DNA from: P36-A1 sp049478495
Lineage (GTDB): Bacteria; Bacillota_I; Bacilli_A; JAJDGJ01
DNA: 64,000 nucleotides
Direction: 5' to 3'
Assembly (NCBI RefSeq): GCF_049478495.1
Contig: NZ_CP168083.1
Coordinates: 1 to 64,000 of the forward strand
Position 1 is the first letter of the stretch, and each line of letters opens with the position of its first letter. Below, in pieces: positions 1 to 9,561 of the stretch. The notes under the pieces are model-generated. The model saw nothing but the letters and a program-made list of their open reading frames with translations, ran no database searches and was not told the DNA's origin. Both the position numbers and the translations under genes were made by a program.

Positions 1-1383
1 ATGTCTACTAATCTTGATGCTATTTGGTATCAAACCTTAGAAAATTTAAAAAATTCTGATGAAATATCTAGTTTTACATTCAAAGAAATATTAGAACCTA
101 CTACTCTTCATAAATTAGATAATGAATATGCATATGTAGTATTAGAAGATGCAATAGCTGTAGCAACTGCCAAGCAATTTAAAACAACAATTGAGTCTTA
201 CTTGCAGGAAGTAGCTAGTTCTAATTATAAAATAAAATTTATCACTGAAGATGATATTGAACATATTGGCTCTAGTGTCATAATTGAAGAAGCAACGCCT
301 AGCTATATAGATGATTTAAATAAAGAGTATCGTTTTGATAATTTTGTTGTTGGTACTAATAATAGAGTTGCTAGAAGGGCTAGTAGTGCAGTTGCTTCTG
401 CTCCAGGTACTGCTTATAATCCATTGTTTATTTATGGTAATCCTGGAATGGGAAAAACACACCTAGTTACAGCAATTGGTAATCAAATTAAATCAGATAA
501 ACCTAATATGCGACCTTTGTATGTTTCAAGTAATACTTTAATTAATGACTTTCAAAAATTGATAAGTAAAAAAGAAACTGATAAGATTTATGATCAAAAC
601 TGGTTTGATCATAAATATCAAAATATCGATCTTTTAATTATAGATGATATTCAAATGTTAAAATCTAAAGAGAAAACAACGGAAAGTTTCTTTAATATAT
701 ATAATAATTTATATGAAAAAAACAAACAGATTGTTATTACTAGTGATGTTAGTCCAGGTGAGTTAGATGGTATGACTGATCGTATGATTTCTAGATTTAG
801 TCAAGGTTTAACAGTACGTATTGATCCTTTAGATGTAGAAACTAGTATTCAAATATTAAGATCTAAACTTGAATATCACCAAAAAACGGATTTAGGTAGA
901 GATTGTGCTGCTGATATTATTACTGATGAGGCCTTAGAGTATATAGCAAATAACTTTTCTAAGGATGTAAGAGGTTTAGAAGGTGCTTTAACTACTATTA
1001 TGTTATTATGTATAGATATTAATGCTGAAAGCTTTTCAATGGATTTTGTTAAGAGTGCTCTTGGAAATATAGAACCAATTGCAGTAGATAAGATTATTAA
1101 TAAAGATGATATTTTAAATACTATTTCTAAATATTATAATTTAAATAAAAAAGATATAATTGGAAAATCTAGATTAAAAGCATTAGTAACTCCAAGACAC
1201 ATTGCCTTTTATTTATGCCGTACATTATTAGATATGCCTTTTGAAAAAATAGGAGACTGTTATGGTAATAGAGATCATAGTACAATAATGTCTGGATACA
1301 ATAAGATAAAAAAATTCATTGATACAAATGATGCTGAATATATTGGGGCTATTGAAGATATTAAGGAATTGTTGAAAACTTAG
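1..1383 (+). CDS. dnaA: Chromosomal replication initiator DnaA
   Basis: DnaA is the AAA+ ATPase that binds DnaA boxes and opens the origin. The 460-residue length is normal for the family. The Walker A motif GNPGMGKT is at residues 146-153 and the Walker B acidic pair is at D215-D216. The C-terminal duplex-binding domain carries the signature GNRDHSTIMSGYNKI. The N-terminal 80 residues are the variable domain I. The window opens exactly at the ATG, so the promoter and ribosome binding site are not visible. DnaA boxes and dnaN follow directly, the usual Bacillota origin arrangement. Expression may be autoregulated through these boxes, but that is inference. Confidence 0.98.
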   Translation: MSTNLDAIWYQTLENLKNSDEISSFTFKEILEPTTLHKLDNEYAYVVLEDAIAVATAKQFKTTIESYLQEVASSNYKIKFITEDDIEHIGSSVIIEEATPSYIDDLNKEYRFDNFVVGTNNRVARRASSAVASAPGTAYNPLFIYGNPGMGKTHLVTAIGNQIKSDKPNMRPLYVSSNTLINDFQKLISKKETDKIYDQNWFDHKYQNIDLLIIDDIQMLKSKEKTTESFFNIYNNLYEKNKQIVITSDVSPGELDGMTDRMISRFSQGLTVRIDPLDVETSIQILRSKLEYHQKTDLGRDCAADIITDEALEYIANNFSKDVRGLEGALTTIMLLCIDINAESFSMDFVKSALGNIEPIAVDKIINKDDILNTISKYYNLNKKDIIGKSRLKALVTPRHIAFYLCRTLLDMPFEKIGDCYGNRDHSTIMSGYNKIKKFIDTNDAEYIGAIEDIKELLKT

Positions 1384-1534
1384 GTATCTATACACATAGT
1401 TATCCACTGTTTATCCACATAGTTTTTTGCTATAATAAAAGGGATATAGCTAGTTATCCACAAAAAATTAGCCCCTTTATTATTATTATTTAATAAAATA
1501 TTATATATACATACACCTGGAGGTAAATAAATTT
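1384..1534. other. Origin of replication: DnaA boxes, GC patch and DnaA-trio-like unwinding element
   Basis: The dnaA-dnaN spacer contains three same-strand DnaA boxes: TTATCCACT at 1400-1408, TTATCCACA at 1411-1419 and TTATCCACA at 1454-1462. Just downstream of the last box come a short GC patch (GCCCC, 1471-1475) and a run of TTA/ATT trinucleotides (1476-1491). On the lower strand, read 3' to 5', this run is AAT repeats, the DnaA-trio pattern known from the Bacillus subtilis origin. An AT-only stretch (about 1490-1512) follows. The order box, GC patch, trios, AT-rich DNA matches the basal unwinding system of other Bacillota. Confidence 0.85.
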
Positions 1535-2638
1535 ATGAAAATGAGAATTAAAACAAGTACTTTTTTAAGTGGCTTAAGTAAAGTAAATCATGTAGTTAAT
1601 TCTAAATCACCGGTACATTCGTTAAATGGTATCTATTTTAAATTAGAAGATACATCTTTAACTTTAATTGGTAGTGATTCAGATATAACTATTAAATGTA
1701 TTATTGATAATGATTTAGAAATTATAAATACAGGTAGTATTGTAATTCCAAAATTTATTGTAGATATTACAAGAAAAATTGATGATGAATATTTAGAATT
1801 AGAATTAATAGATGAAACTATGTTACTTGTAAAAAGTAATAATAGTGAATTTAAGATTAATGGTATTAGTACTGATAATTATCCTATTATTGATTTTGCA
1901 ATGAATGGAGATAATTTAAACCTAGAATCAAGTATGTTAAAGTCTATTATTAGTGAAACTGTTTTTGCTACAAGCAGTGAAGAAATTAGACCTGTATTGA
2001 CAGGTGTTAATATGTCTAGTAATGGAAGTATATTAACTTGTGTTGCTACTGATAGTTTTAGACTTGCAAAAAAAGACATTAAATTAGAAAATTTATTTGA
2101 GTTTAAAATCACAGTACCTTCAAAATGTCTAAATGAAGTAGCTAAACTACTTTTAGATAAACAAGAATGTAAAGTTTATATTAATCAACAAAGAATTTTA
2201 TTTGATTTAGGAAAAATAATAGTTCAATCTAGATTGATATCTGGTAATTATCCAGATGTTTCAAAACTATTACCATCTTCTTTTGGAACAGTAATGGAAT
2301 TAAATAAAAAGCATATTGAAAGTGCATTAGATCGAGCAACTATAATGTCATTGCAATCTAATTACACAGTAACAATAGATGGAAATATGGATAAGCTAAC
2401 AATATCTTCTAAATCTCAAGAATTAGGTTCTATCAAAGAAAATGTTGATATTGTGAAATTTGAAGGGGAACCAATTATATTATCTTTCAATTCTAAATAT
2501 GTTTCAGAGGCTTTAAAATCTTTTAATAGTGAAGATGTTATATTCCATTTTAATGGATCAATGAGTCCCTTTATTATTACAAATGAAAATGATGATGCAA
2601 CATCTATTCAACTAATTTTACCAATCAAAACATATTAA
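1535..2638 (+). CDS. dnaN: DNA polymerase III beta sliding clamp
   Basis: DnaN is the ring-shaped processivity clamp of DNA polymerase III. The 367 residues fit the three-domain clamp, and the protein ends in the typical LILPIKTY tail. The first ATG is chosen because GGAGG at 1519-1523 lies 11 bases upstream; a second ATG two codons on has poorer spacing. It follows dnaA across the origin spacer and ends at a strong hairpin terminator, so it is probably transcribed from dnaA or from the spacer and is insulated from the next gene. Confidence 0.97.
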   Translation: MKMRIKTSTFLSGLSKVNHVVNSKSPVHSLNGIYFKLEDTSLTLIGSDSDITIKCIIDNDLEIINTGSIVIPKFIVDITRKIDDEYLELELIDETMLLVKSNNSEFKINGISTDNYPIIDFAMNGDNLNLESSMLKSIISETVFATSSEEIRPVLTGVNMSSNGSILTCVATDSFRLAKKDIKLENLFEFKITVPSKCLNEVAKLLLDKQECKVYINQQRILFDLGKIIVQSRLISGNYPDVSKLLPSSFGTVMELNKKHIESALDRATIMSLQSNYTVTIDGNMDKLTISSKSQELGSIKENVDIVKFEGEPIILSFNSKYVSEALKSFNSEDVIFHFNGSMSPFIITNENDDATSIQLILPIKTY

Positions 2639-2642
2639 TAAT

Positions 2643-2667
2643 GTAACCTTCGGGTTACTTTTTATTT
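2643..2667 (+). terminator. Intrinsic terminator of dnaN
   Basis: A perfect 6-bp stem GTAACC/GGTTAC with an extra-stable TTCG tetraloop is followed by a T-rich tract. It starts four bases after the dnaN stop. Confidence 0.9.
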
Positions 2668-2821
2668 TGAAATATCATTATTTGTAATTAAGCACTTAAT
2701 ATTGCTTAATTTATGATATAAAGCTCTCATACTATTAAATATTTATAATATTCTTATATAAGGCTAAAATACGTGTTATATTTAATGGTAGTTTTAATTA
2801 ATATAATACAAAGGAGAAAAA

Positions 2822-3508
2822 ATGAAAAAATATAAATTTCTATTATTTGATTTAGATGATACTCTTTTAGATTTTCATAAAGCAGAGTATCATGGAATTA
2901 AAAATGTTATGTTAAAATATAACTTAGATTTTGATGAAAAAAAATATGCTATTTATAATACTATAAATCACAAATATTGGAGTATGTTTGAAAAAAATTT
3001 AATAGATCAAAAACAAGTTTTAAAATTAAGATTTGAAGAATTTTTTTTAAGATATAATATCAAAGTAGATGGTAAAGAGGTAGATGATTATTATCGTTTA
3101 CAATTACAAGATGCTGCTTATGTAATTCCAGGTGCAATGCAGTTACTACAAAATTTAAATGAAAAATATGAAATATATGCGGCTACAAACGGTGTAGGTA
3201 AAACTCAATATTCTAGACTGGTAAAAAGTAAAATGATAAATTACTTTAATGACTTATTTATTTCCCAAGAAATAGGCTTTAATAAACCGGATATTAATTT
3301 CTTTGAATATTGCTTTACTAACATTAAGAATTTTGATAAAAAAAGTACGTTAATGATTGGAGATAGTTTACAATCTGATATTAAAGGTGGTATTGATTCA
3401 GGTATAGATACATGTTGGTATAATCCAAATATCATTGAAAATACAACTGATTTCAAAGCTACCTATGAAATAGACAATCTTCAACAAATTTTAAGTATAC
3501 TAAAATAA
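2822..3508 (+). CDS. HAD-superfamily hydrolase, YjjG-like nucleotidase
   Basis: This is a 228-residue haloacid dehalogenase-type phosphatase. Motif I is FDLDDTLLDF, with nucleophile D10 and acid/base D12. Motif II is the TNG segment near residue 123, motif III the Lys of GFNKPD, and motif IV MIGDSLQSDI. The helical cap between motifs I and II and the overall pattern resemble YjjG/YfnB nucleotidases that clear non-canonical pyrimidine nucleotides; substrate assignment is inference. AAGGAG lies just upstream of the ATG. It sits alone between two terminators, an unusual insertion into the dnaN-yaaA-recF order. Confidence 0.85.
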   Translation: MKKYKFLLFDLDDTLLDFHKAEYHGIKNVMLKYNLDFDEKKYAIYNTINHKYWSMFEKNLIDQKQVLKLRFEEFFLRYNIKVDGKEVDDYYRLQLQDAAYVIPGAMQLLQNLNEKYEIYAATNGVGKTQYSRLVKSKMINYFNDLFISQEIGFNKPDINFFEYCFTNIKNFDKKSTLMIGDSLQSDIKGGIDSGIDTCWYNPNIIENTTDFKATYEIDNLQQILSILK

Positions 3509-3597
3509 TATACAGTAAATAGCCTAACTTTGTGATAGGTTATTAGCTTTAATTTTATTATATTTATTAATAAACATAATTATTAATACAACTTAAG

Positions 3598-3622
3598 AAA
3601 GCCTTTATTTTAAAGGCTTTTT
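3598..3622 (+). terminator. Intrinsic terminator after the HAD hydrolase
   Basis: A 9-bp perfect stem AAAGCCTTT/AAAGGCTTT with a 5-base loop runs into T residues. A weaker imperfect hairpin lies upstream at about 3517-3543. Confidence 0.85.
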
Positions 3623-3647
3623 ACTATGATATAAACTATACAATAAT

Positions 3648-3676
3648 TTGAAAATAAAGCTAAAATATGGTATAAT
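3648..3676 (+). promoter_or_regulatory. SigA-type promoter of yaaA-recF-gyrBA
   Basis: TTGAAA at 3648-3653 and TATAAT at 3671-3676 are separated by exactly 17 bases. A TG dinucleotide just before the -10 makes it an extended -10. It lies 64 bases before yaaA and is the likely start of the yaaA-recF-gyrB-gyrA transcript. Confidence 0.8.
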
Positions 3677-3740
3677 ATTATACATATACTAAAGTTTCTA
3701 GTTTAGTATTTTATACATATTTTTAATAAGGAATGATTAT

Positions 3741-3947
3741 ATGAAAAAAGTAAAAATTAATACAGAATATATTACATTAACTCAATTACTTAAAAATGAG
3801 TCTATTATAGGAAGTGGTGGAGAAGCTAAATATTTTTTAGCTGATTATCCTGTTTTAGTAAATAATGAAGAGGAATCAAGAAGAGGGAGAAAACTATATC
3901 CTTCAGATGTAATTATTGTCTTAGATGATGAATTTATAATCGAATGA
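3741..3947 (+). CDS. yaaA: S4-domain RNA-binding protein YaaA
   Basis: This 68-residue protein is a single S4-like RNA-binding domain (motif GSGGEAKYFL, then PVLVNNEEESRRGRKLYPSDVI). Small S4 proteins occupy this position between dnaN and recF in many Bacillota; in Bacillus subtilis YaaA is linked to 50S ribosome assembly. It ends in TGA within an ATGA overlap with recF, implying translational coupling. AAGGA upstream of the ATG supports the start. The TGA stop also shows that TGA is not read as Trp here. Confidence 0.88.
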   Translation: MKKVKINTEYITLTQLLKNESIIGSGGEAKYFLADYPVLVNNEEESRRGRKLYPSDVIIVLDDEFIIE

Positions 3948-5020
3948 TTTTAAATAATTTAGAATATCAAAACTTTAGAAATTTAGTTAATGATAGATTA
4001 GTTTTTAGTGAGAATATTAATTTATTCATTGGAAAAAATGGACAAGGTAAAACAAATTTACTTGAAGCTATTTATTTACTTTCAATTACTAAAAGTTTTA
4101 AAACAAGTAAACTAAATTACATTAGCAACTATGATCACAAAGACTTTTATGTATCTGGTAGTTTTAAAAAACATAGTTTTAATTACAATATATATTTTTC
4201 TTATGTTAATGATAAAAAAAATATTAGCATTAATAATAATTCACAAACTAAATTTAAAGATGTAATTGGCTTATTAAATGCAGTTTTATTTGTTCCTGAA
4301 GATTTACAGTTGCTCAAAGGTGGACCAAGCAATAGAAGAAAGATGATGGATATTGAACTATCAAAAATATATCCAAAATATCTAAATGATCTTAGTACGT
4401 ATCAGCAAATTCTAAAACAAAGAAATATTTTACTGAAAAGTAGTAAGGTTGATTTTTATATATTAGATGCACTTGATACTTTAATGGAACAATATGCTTT
4501 AAGTATTTATAAGCAAAGAAAGAAGTTTATTAGTGAACTTAGTTATTTCATTAATCAAAAATATAATGAAATTAGTAATAAATCACAATCTATAAAAATA
4601 AAGCTTTTATCAAATCTAAATACGGAAACCAATTTTAAAGAATTATTATTAAAAAATAGAGATAAAGATATTACTATGCAAGTTAGTAATATTGGTATTC
4701 ACAGGGATGATTTTATAGTGTATCTAGATAGTAAAAATGTTTCTATATACGCATCTCAAGGTGAACAAAGAAGTGTGATTTTAGCAATCAAATTAGCTTT
4801 AGTCGACTTTATTTATGACAAAACAAAAGAGTATCCAATACTATTATTAGATGATGTGTTATCTGAATTAGATGATACAAGACAAACAAATTTAATAAAG
4901 TATTTAAATAAGAATATACAGACATTTATAACATCAACAAATGTTGATGCTTTAGAAAAAGATATAATTAATAATTCAAAATTATTTTATATTGAACAGG
5001 GATTAGTAAAGGAGGCTTAA
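3944..5020 (+). CDS. recF: DNA replication/repair protein RecF
   Basis: RecF is an SMC-like ATPase that helps load RecA at gaps and stalled forks. Walker A GKNGQGKT is at residues 30-37, the ABC signature SQGEQRS lies in the C-terminal part, and Walker B LLLDDVLSELD follows. The 358-residue length is typical. Its ATG overlaps the yaaA stop by four bases, and its last codons contain the gyrB ribosome binding site, so yaaA, recF and gyrB are tightly coupled. Confidence 0.96.
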   Translation: MILNNLEYQNFRNLVNDRLVFSENINLFIGKNGQGKTNLLEAIYLLSITKSFKTSKLNYISNYDHKDFYVSGSFKKHSFNYNIYFSYVNDKKNISINNNSQTKFKDVIGLLNAVLFVPEDLQLLKGGPSNRRKMMDIELSKIYPKYLNDLSTYQQILKQRNILLKSSKVDFYILDALDTLMEQYALSIYKQRKKFISELSYFINQKYNEISNKSQSIKIKLLSNLNTETNFKELLLKNRDKDITMQVSNIGIHRDDFIVYLDSKNVSIYASQGEQRSVILAIKLALVDFIYDKTKEYPILLLDDVLSELDDTRQTNLIKYLNKNIQTFITSTNVDALEKDIINNSKLFYIEQGLVKEA

Positions 5021-5021
5021 T

Positions 5022-6938
5022 ATGAGTCAAGATAATCATTATGATGCAAGTGACATTCAAGTATTAGAGGGTTTAGAGGCGGTCAGAAAACGTCCAGGAA
5101 TGTATATAGGTACAACTTCTTCTAGAGGTTTACACCACTTAGTATGGGAAATTGTCGATAATTCAATAGATGAAGCACTTGCTGGGTTTGCATCTATAAT
5201 TACAATCACAATTGGTAAAGATAACATAATTACTGTTACAGATGATGGTAGAGGTATTCCAACTGATTTAAACGATAAAACTGGAAAATCTACTGTAGAG
5301 ACTGTTTATACTATTTTACATGCAGGTGGTAAATTTGGTGGAGGCGGTTATAAAGTTTCAGGTGGACTTCATGGTGTAGGTGCAAGTGTTGTAAATGCAT
5401 TATCTGAATATTTAGATGTAACTGTTTATAGAGATGGTAACAAATATTATCAAAAATTTGTCAATGGTGGAGAACCGGTTGAAGATTTGAAAATAATTGA
5501 TAGTGGCTATGATAAAACTGGTACTGTTGTATCGTTTAAAGCAGATCCAACAATCTTTACTGAAACTACTGTTTATGAATATGAAATATTAAGAGAAAGA
5601 GTAAATCAATTAGCTTTCTTAAACAAAGGTATAAAAATTGTTTTAAGTGATGATAGAGAAGAAGAAAAATCAGAAACTTTTCACTATGAAGGTGGAATTA
5701 AACAATATGTTGAATACTTAAACAAAAATAAAGAAGCACTTTTTGAAAATGTTATATATGTAGAGGTTGAAGAACAAGGAATAGTTGTTGAAGTGGCTTT
5801 ACAGTACAATACAACATACTCTACTAATCTATATAGCTTCTGTAATAATATTAATACATATGAGGGTGGAACACATGAAGATGGGTTTAGAATGGCTTTA
5901 GCCCGTGTAATTAATAATTATGCTAGAACTAATAATTTAATAAAAACAAATGATGACAGTATTTCTCAAGATGATACAAAAGAAGGATTAACTGCAATTG
6001 TTTCAATTAAGCATCCTAATCCTCAATATGAAGGTCAAACTAAAACTAAATTAGGTAATACAGAAGTTAGAGGTATTACAAGTAAAGTATTTGGTGATGC
6101 AATGGCTGCCTTTTTATTAGAAAATCCAGCAGTTGCTAAACAAATAGTTGAAAAATCAGTAACAGCCCAACAAGCTAGAGTTGCTGCAAAAAAAGCTAGA
6201 GAACTAACACGTAGAAAAAGTGCGCTTGAAATTTCTAGTTTACCAGGAAAATTAGCTGACTGCTCAAGTAAAAATGCTGCAGAATGTGAACTATATATAG
6301 TCGAAGGTAATAGTGCTGGTGGTAGTGCAAAACAAGGTAGAGATTCAAGAACACAAGCAATTTTACCATTAAGAGGAAAAGTTTTAAATGTAGAAAAAGC
6401 TCGTATTGATAAAGTTTTTGCTAATGCTGAAATTAGATCAATGATTACTGCTCTTGGAACTGGTATAAGTGATGAGTTTGATATAGAAAAAGCTAGATAC
6501 CATAAAATTGTAATTATGACAGATGCTGATGTAGATGGAAGTCATATTAGAACTTTAATGCTTACATTTTTCTATCGTTTTATGAGACCATTAATAGAAC
6601 ATGGATATTTATATATTGCACAACCTCCACTTTATAAATTAGAGCAAGGTAGCAAAGTTGAATATGCATATAGTGATGATGAAATGGATAGTCTTAAAAA
6701 TAATTTTAATTTAAATCAAAAAATTAATTTACAAAGATATAAAGGGTTAGGAGAAATGAACCCTGAACAATTATGGGATACTACAATGAATCCAGAACAT
6801 AGAATTTTATTACAAGTTACTTTAGATGATGCGCTAGAAGCTGATAAAGTATTTGAAATGTTAATGGGAGATGATGTGCTGCCTAGAAGAGAATTCATTC
6901 AAAATAATGCAGTGTATGTTAAAAATTTAGATATCTAG
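5022..6938 (+). CDS. gyrB: DNA gyrase subunit B
   Basis: GyrB is the ATPase subunit of gyrase, which introduces negative supercoils. GHKL ATP-binding motifs are visible (EIVDNSIDEALAG, DDGRGIP, GGLHGVGASVVNALS). The TOPRIM domain follows, with catalytic E428 in YIVEGNSAGG and the metal-binding DADVD at 501-505. The 638-residue length is usual for Bacillota. GGAGG at 5011-5015, inside the end of recF, gives a 6-base spacing to the ATG. gyrA follows after ten bases. Confidence 0.98.
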   Translation: MSQDNHYDASDIQVLEGLEAVRKRPGMYIGTTSSRGLHHLVWEIVDNSIDEALAGFASIITITIGKDNIITVTDDGRGIPTDLNDKTGKSTVETVYTILHAGGKFGGGGYKVSGGLHGVGASVVNALSEYLDVTVYRDGNKYYQKFVNGGEPVEDLKIIDSGYDKTGTVVSFKADPTIFTETTVYEYEILRERVNQLAFLNKGIKIVLSDDREEEKSETFHYEGGIKQYVEYLNKNKEALFENVIYVEVEEQGIVVEVALQYNTTYSTNLYSFCNNINTYEGGTHEDGFRMALARVINNYARTNNLIKTNDDSISQDDTKEGLTAIVSIKHPNPQYEGQTKTKLGNTEVRGITSKVFGDAMAAFLLENPAVAKQIVEKSVTAQQARVAAKKARELTRRKSALEISSLPGKLADCSSKNAAECELYIVEGNSAGGSAKQGRDSRTQAILPLRGKVLNVEKARIDKVFANAEIRSMITALGTGISDEFDIEKARYHKIVIMTDADVDGSHIRTLMLTFFYRFMRPLIEHGYLYIAQPPLYKLEQGSKVEYAYSDDEMDSLKNNFNLNQKINLQRYKGLGEMNPEQLWDTTMNPEHRILLQVTLDDALEADKVFEMLMGDDVLPRREFIQNNAVYVKNLDI

Positions 6939-6948
6939 GAGGCTAATC

Positions 6949-9495
6949 ATGGAAGAAAATAAAAATAATGAAAATGTAGATGAACAACTAGAAACTCAAA
7001 CAGATGAGTCTGTAGAAAAAGAAAAAGAATATGATAAAGTAATTGGTATTAATATTTCAAATGAAATGAGAACTTCATTTCTAGATTATGCAATGTCAGT
7101 AATAGTTGCTCGTGCACTACCAGATGTTAGAGATGGATTAAAACCAGTCCATAGACGTATTATTTTTGCAATGAATGCTATAGGACTATATGCTGATAAA
7201 CAATATCGTAAAAGTGCTACAGTAGTCGGTGAAGTTTTAGGTAAGTATCACCCACATGGTGATAGTAGTGTATATGATGCAATGGTTAGAATGGCTCAAG
7301 ACTTTAGTTTTAGATATCCATTAGTAAATGGTCATGGAAACTTTGGATCTATAGATGGTGATGAAGCAGCAGCAATGCGTTATACTGAAGCAAAAATGTC
7401 TAAAATAGCAATGGCATTAGTTGAAAATATAAATGAAGATACCGTAGATTTCGTTGATAATTTTGATGCAAGAGAAAAAGAACCATCAGTAATGCCTTCA
7501 AGATATCCAAATCTATTAGCAAATGGTGCATCAGGAATAGCTGTAGGTATGGCAACCAATATTCCACCTCATAACTTAGGTGAGCTTATTGATGCTATCA
7601 AAGCATTAATGGATGATCCAGAAATAACTACTAATGAACTTCATGAAAAATATATATTTGGACCTGATTTTCCAACAGGTGCTTTAATATTAGGTAAATC
7701 AGGAATACGAAAAGCATTTGAAACAGGTCGTGGACCAATTATAATGCGTTCAGTTACTGATATAGAAGAAATGAAAAATGGTAAGAAACGAATTGTAGTT
7801 ACAGAAATTCCATATCAAGTTAACAAAGCTAGTTTAGTAGAAAAAATAGCCGATTTAGCACGTGAAAAAAGAATAGAAGGTATAACTGATTTAAGAGATG
7901 AATCAAATAGAAATGGTATTAGAATTGTTATTGAACTTAGAAAAGATGTTAATGCTGAAGTTTTGTTAAATCAACTTTATAAATTGACATCATTACAAGC
8001 TTCATTTAATGTAAATGCTTTATCATTAGTAAATGGTAAGCCAGAACTATTAGGCTTAAAACCAATGCTTAAACTATATCTAGATCATCAAATAGAAGTA
8101 ATTGTAAGAAGAACAAAATTCAGATTGAAAAAAGCAGCTGATAGAGCTCACATTTTAGAAGGATTAAAAATAGCTTTAGATAATATTGATAGAGTTATTT
8201 CTATAATAAGAGGTTCAGCAAATGATGCTGAAGCAACAAGTCAATTATCAGCAGAATTTGGACTAAGTGAAGCTCAAACCAAAGCTATTTTAGATATGAG
8301 ACTTGCTAGATTAACAGGATTAGCAAGAGAAAAACTGGAATTAGAATTAACAGAGTTACATAAGACAATGGCATATTTACAAGATATCTTAGATAATCAT
8401 TACCGCGTTTTAGAAATAATTGGTGAAGAATTAGAAGAGATTAGAAATAAATTTGCTGATAAAAGAAGAAGTGAAATCATTGCTGGTTCATTTGATTTAG
8501 AAGATGAAGATTTAATACCACAAGAAGATATCATTATTACAATGACAACTAATGGTTATATAAAAAGACTTCCAGAAGATACTTACAGAATCCAAAATAG
8601 GGGAGGAAGAGGTATTAAAGGAATGAGCACTAATGAAGGTGATGATGTAGATCAAATAATAACATTATCAACACATGATTTCTTATTTGCATTTTCAAAT
8701 AAAGGTAAAGTGTATAGAATAAAAGGTTATCAAGTACCAGAATTTACTAGAACAGCAAAAGGTCTACCAATAGTCAATTTACTTCAATTAGATGAAGATG
8801 AATCAATATTAACATTAATGAGTGTTAAAGATTCAGAAGAAGATCGTTATATGTTTTTAGCTACTAAAAATGGTACAGTAAAAAGAACTAAATTATCAGA
8901 ATTTGACTCAATTAGACAATCAGGTAAAATAGCAATATCACTAAAAGAAGATGATGAACTGTTTGGGGTTAAATTAACAGATGGAAAAGCTGAAATCTAT
9001 ATTGGATCTACCAATGGTAAATTAGTAAGATTTGATGAAGATCAAATAAGAATTATGGGTAGAACTGCAGCAGGTGTTAGAGGAATAAACTTAGAAGGTG
9101 ACAACAAGGTAGTAGGTTTAGCAACATCACTTGAAGGAAATAAAATATTAGTAATGAGTGAAAATGGCTATGGTAAATTATCTGATGTTGAAGAGTATAG
9201 AAAATCAAACAGAGGTGCAAAAGGAGTTAAAACCCTTAATATTACAGAGAAAAATGGTAATTTAATCGATTTAAGAGCTGTTTATGGTAATGAAGATGCT
9301 ATAATCTCTACTAGTTCTGGAATTGTGATTAGAGTATCATTAGAACAAGTTAACACTATAGGAAGAAATAGTATTGGTGTAAGAATAATTAAAGTTGATG
9401 AAGGTCATACAGTATCAACAGTAAGTATTGTTCAAGCTTCTCCAGAAGTAGAAGAAGATAGTGAAAACTTAGAAGAAACAAAAGAAATTGTATAA
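6949..9495 (+). CDS. gyrA: DNA gyrase subunit A
   Basis: GyrA is the breakage-reunion subunit. Catalytic Tyr is Y145 in AAMRYTEAKMS. The quinolone-resistance region reads GKYHPHGDSSVYDAM: the two main resistance positions carry the usual susceptible residues (Ser106 and Asp110), with Ser instead of the frequent Ala at 107. The GyrA box QNRGGRG at 549-555 precedes the C-terminal beta-pinwheel, which marks this as gyrase rather than topoisomerase IV. An acidic N-terminal extension of about 35 residues and an acidic C-tail are present. AGGAGG upstream supports the ATG. Confidence 0.98.
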   Translation: MEENKNNENVDEQLETQTDESVEKEKEYDKVIGINISNEMRTSFLDYAMSVIVARALPDVRDGLKPVHRRIIFAMNAIGLYADKQYRKSATVVGEVLGKYHPHGDSSVYDAMVRMAQDFSFRYPLVNGHGNFGSIDGDEAAAMRYTEAKMSKIAMALVENINEDTVDFVDNFDAREKEPSVMPSRYPNLLANGASGIAVGMATNIPPHNLGELIDAIKALMDDPEITTNELHEKYIFGPDFPTGALILGKSGIRKAFETGRGPIIMRSVTDIEEMKNGKKRIVVTEIPYQVNKASLVEKIADLAREKRIEGITDLRDESNRNGIRIVIELRKDVNAEVLLNQLYKLTSLQASFNVNALSLVNGKPELLGLKPMLKLYLDHQIEVIVRRTKFRLKKAADRAHILEGLKIALDNIDRVISIIRGSANDAEATSQLSAEFGLSEAQTKAILDMRLARLTGLAREKLELELTELHKTMAYLQDILDNHYRVLEIIGEELEEIRNKFADKRRSEIIAGSFDLEDEDLIPQEDIIITMTTNGYIKRLPEDTYRIQNRGGRGIKGMSTNEGDDVDQIITLSTHDFLFAFSNKGKVYRIKGYQVPEFTRTAKGLPIVNLLQLDEDESILTLMSVKDSEEDRYMFLATKNGTVKRTKLSEFDSIRQSGKIAISLKEDDELFGVKLTDGKAEIYIGSTNGKLVRFDEDQIRIMGRTAAGVRGINLEGDNKVVGLATSLEGNKILVMSENGYGKLSDVEEYRKSNRGAKGVKTLNITEKNGNLIDLRAVYGNEDAIISTSSGIVIRVSLEQVNTIGRNSIGVRIIKVDEGHTVSTVSIVQASPEVEEDSENLEETKEIV

Positions 9496-9515
9496 TTATT
9501 TAATATATTAAAGTT

Positions 9516-9543
9516 AGGGAATATACATTGTATATTCCCTTTA
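9516..9543 (+). terminator. Hairpin terminator after gyrA
   Basis: A perfect 10-bp stem AGGGAATATA/TATATTCCCT with a 5-base loop is followed by only a short TTTATA tract. Termination may be partial. Confidence 0.65.
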
Positions 9544-9561
9544 TAGAAAGGAAAATTTAAA

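Noticed and set aside
7246..7280. Possible quinolone-resistance change in GyrA (Ser107)
   Set aside because: The main resistance positions (Ser106 and Asp110) carry the usual susceptible residues; Ser at the neighbouring position is not by itself evidence of resistance.
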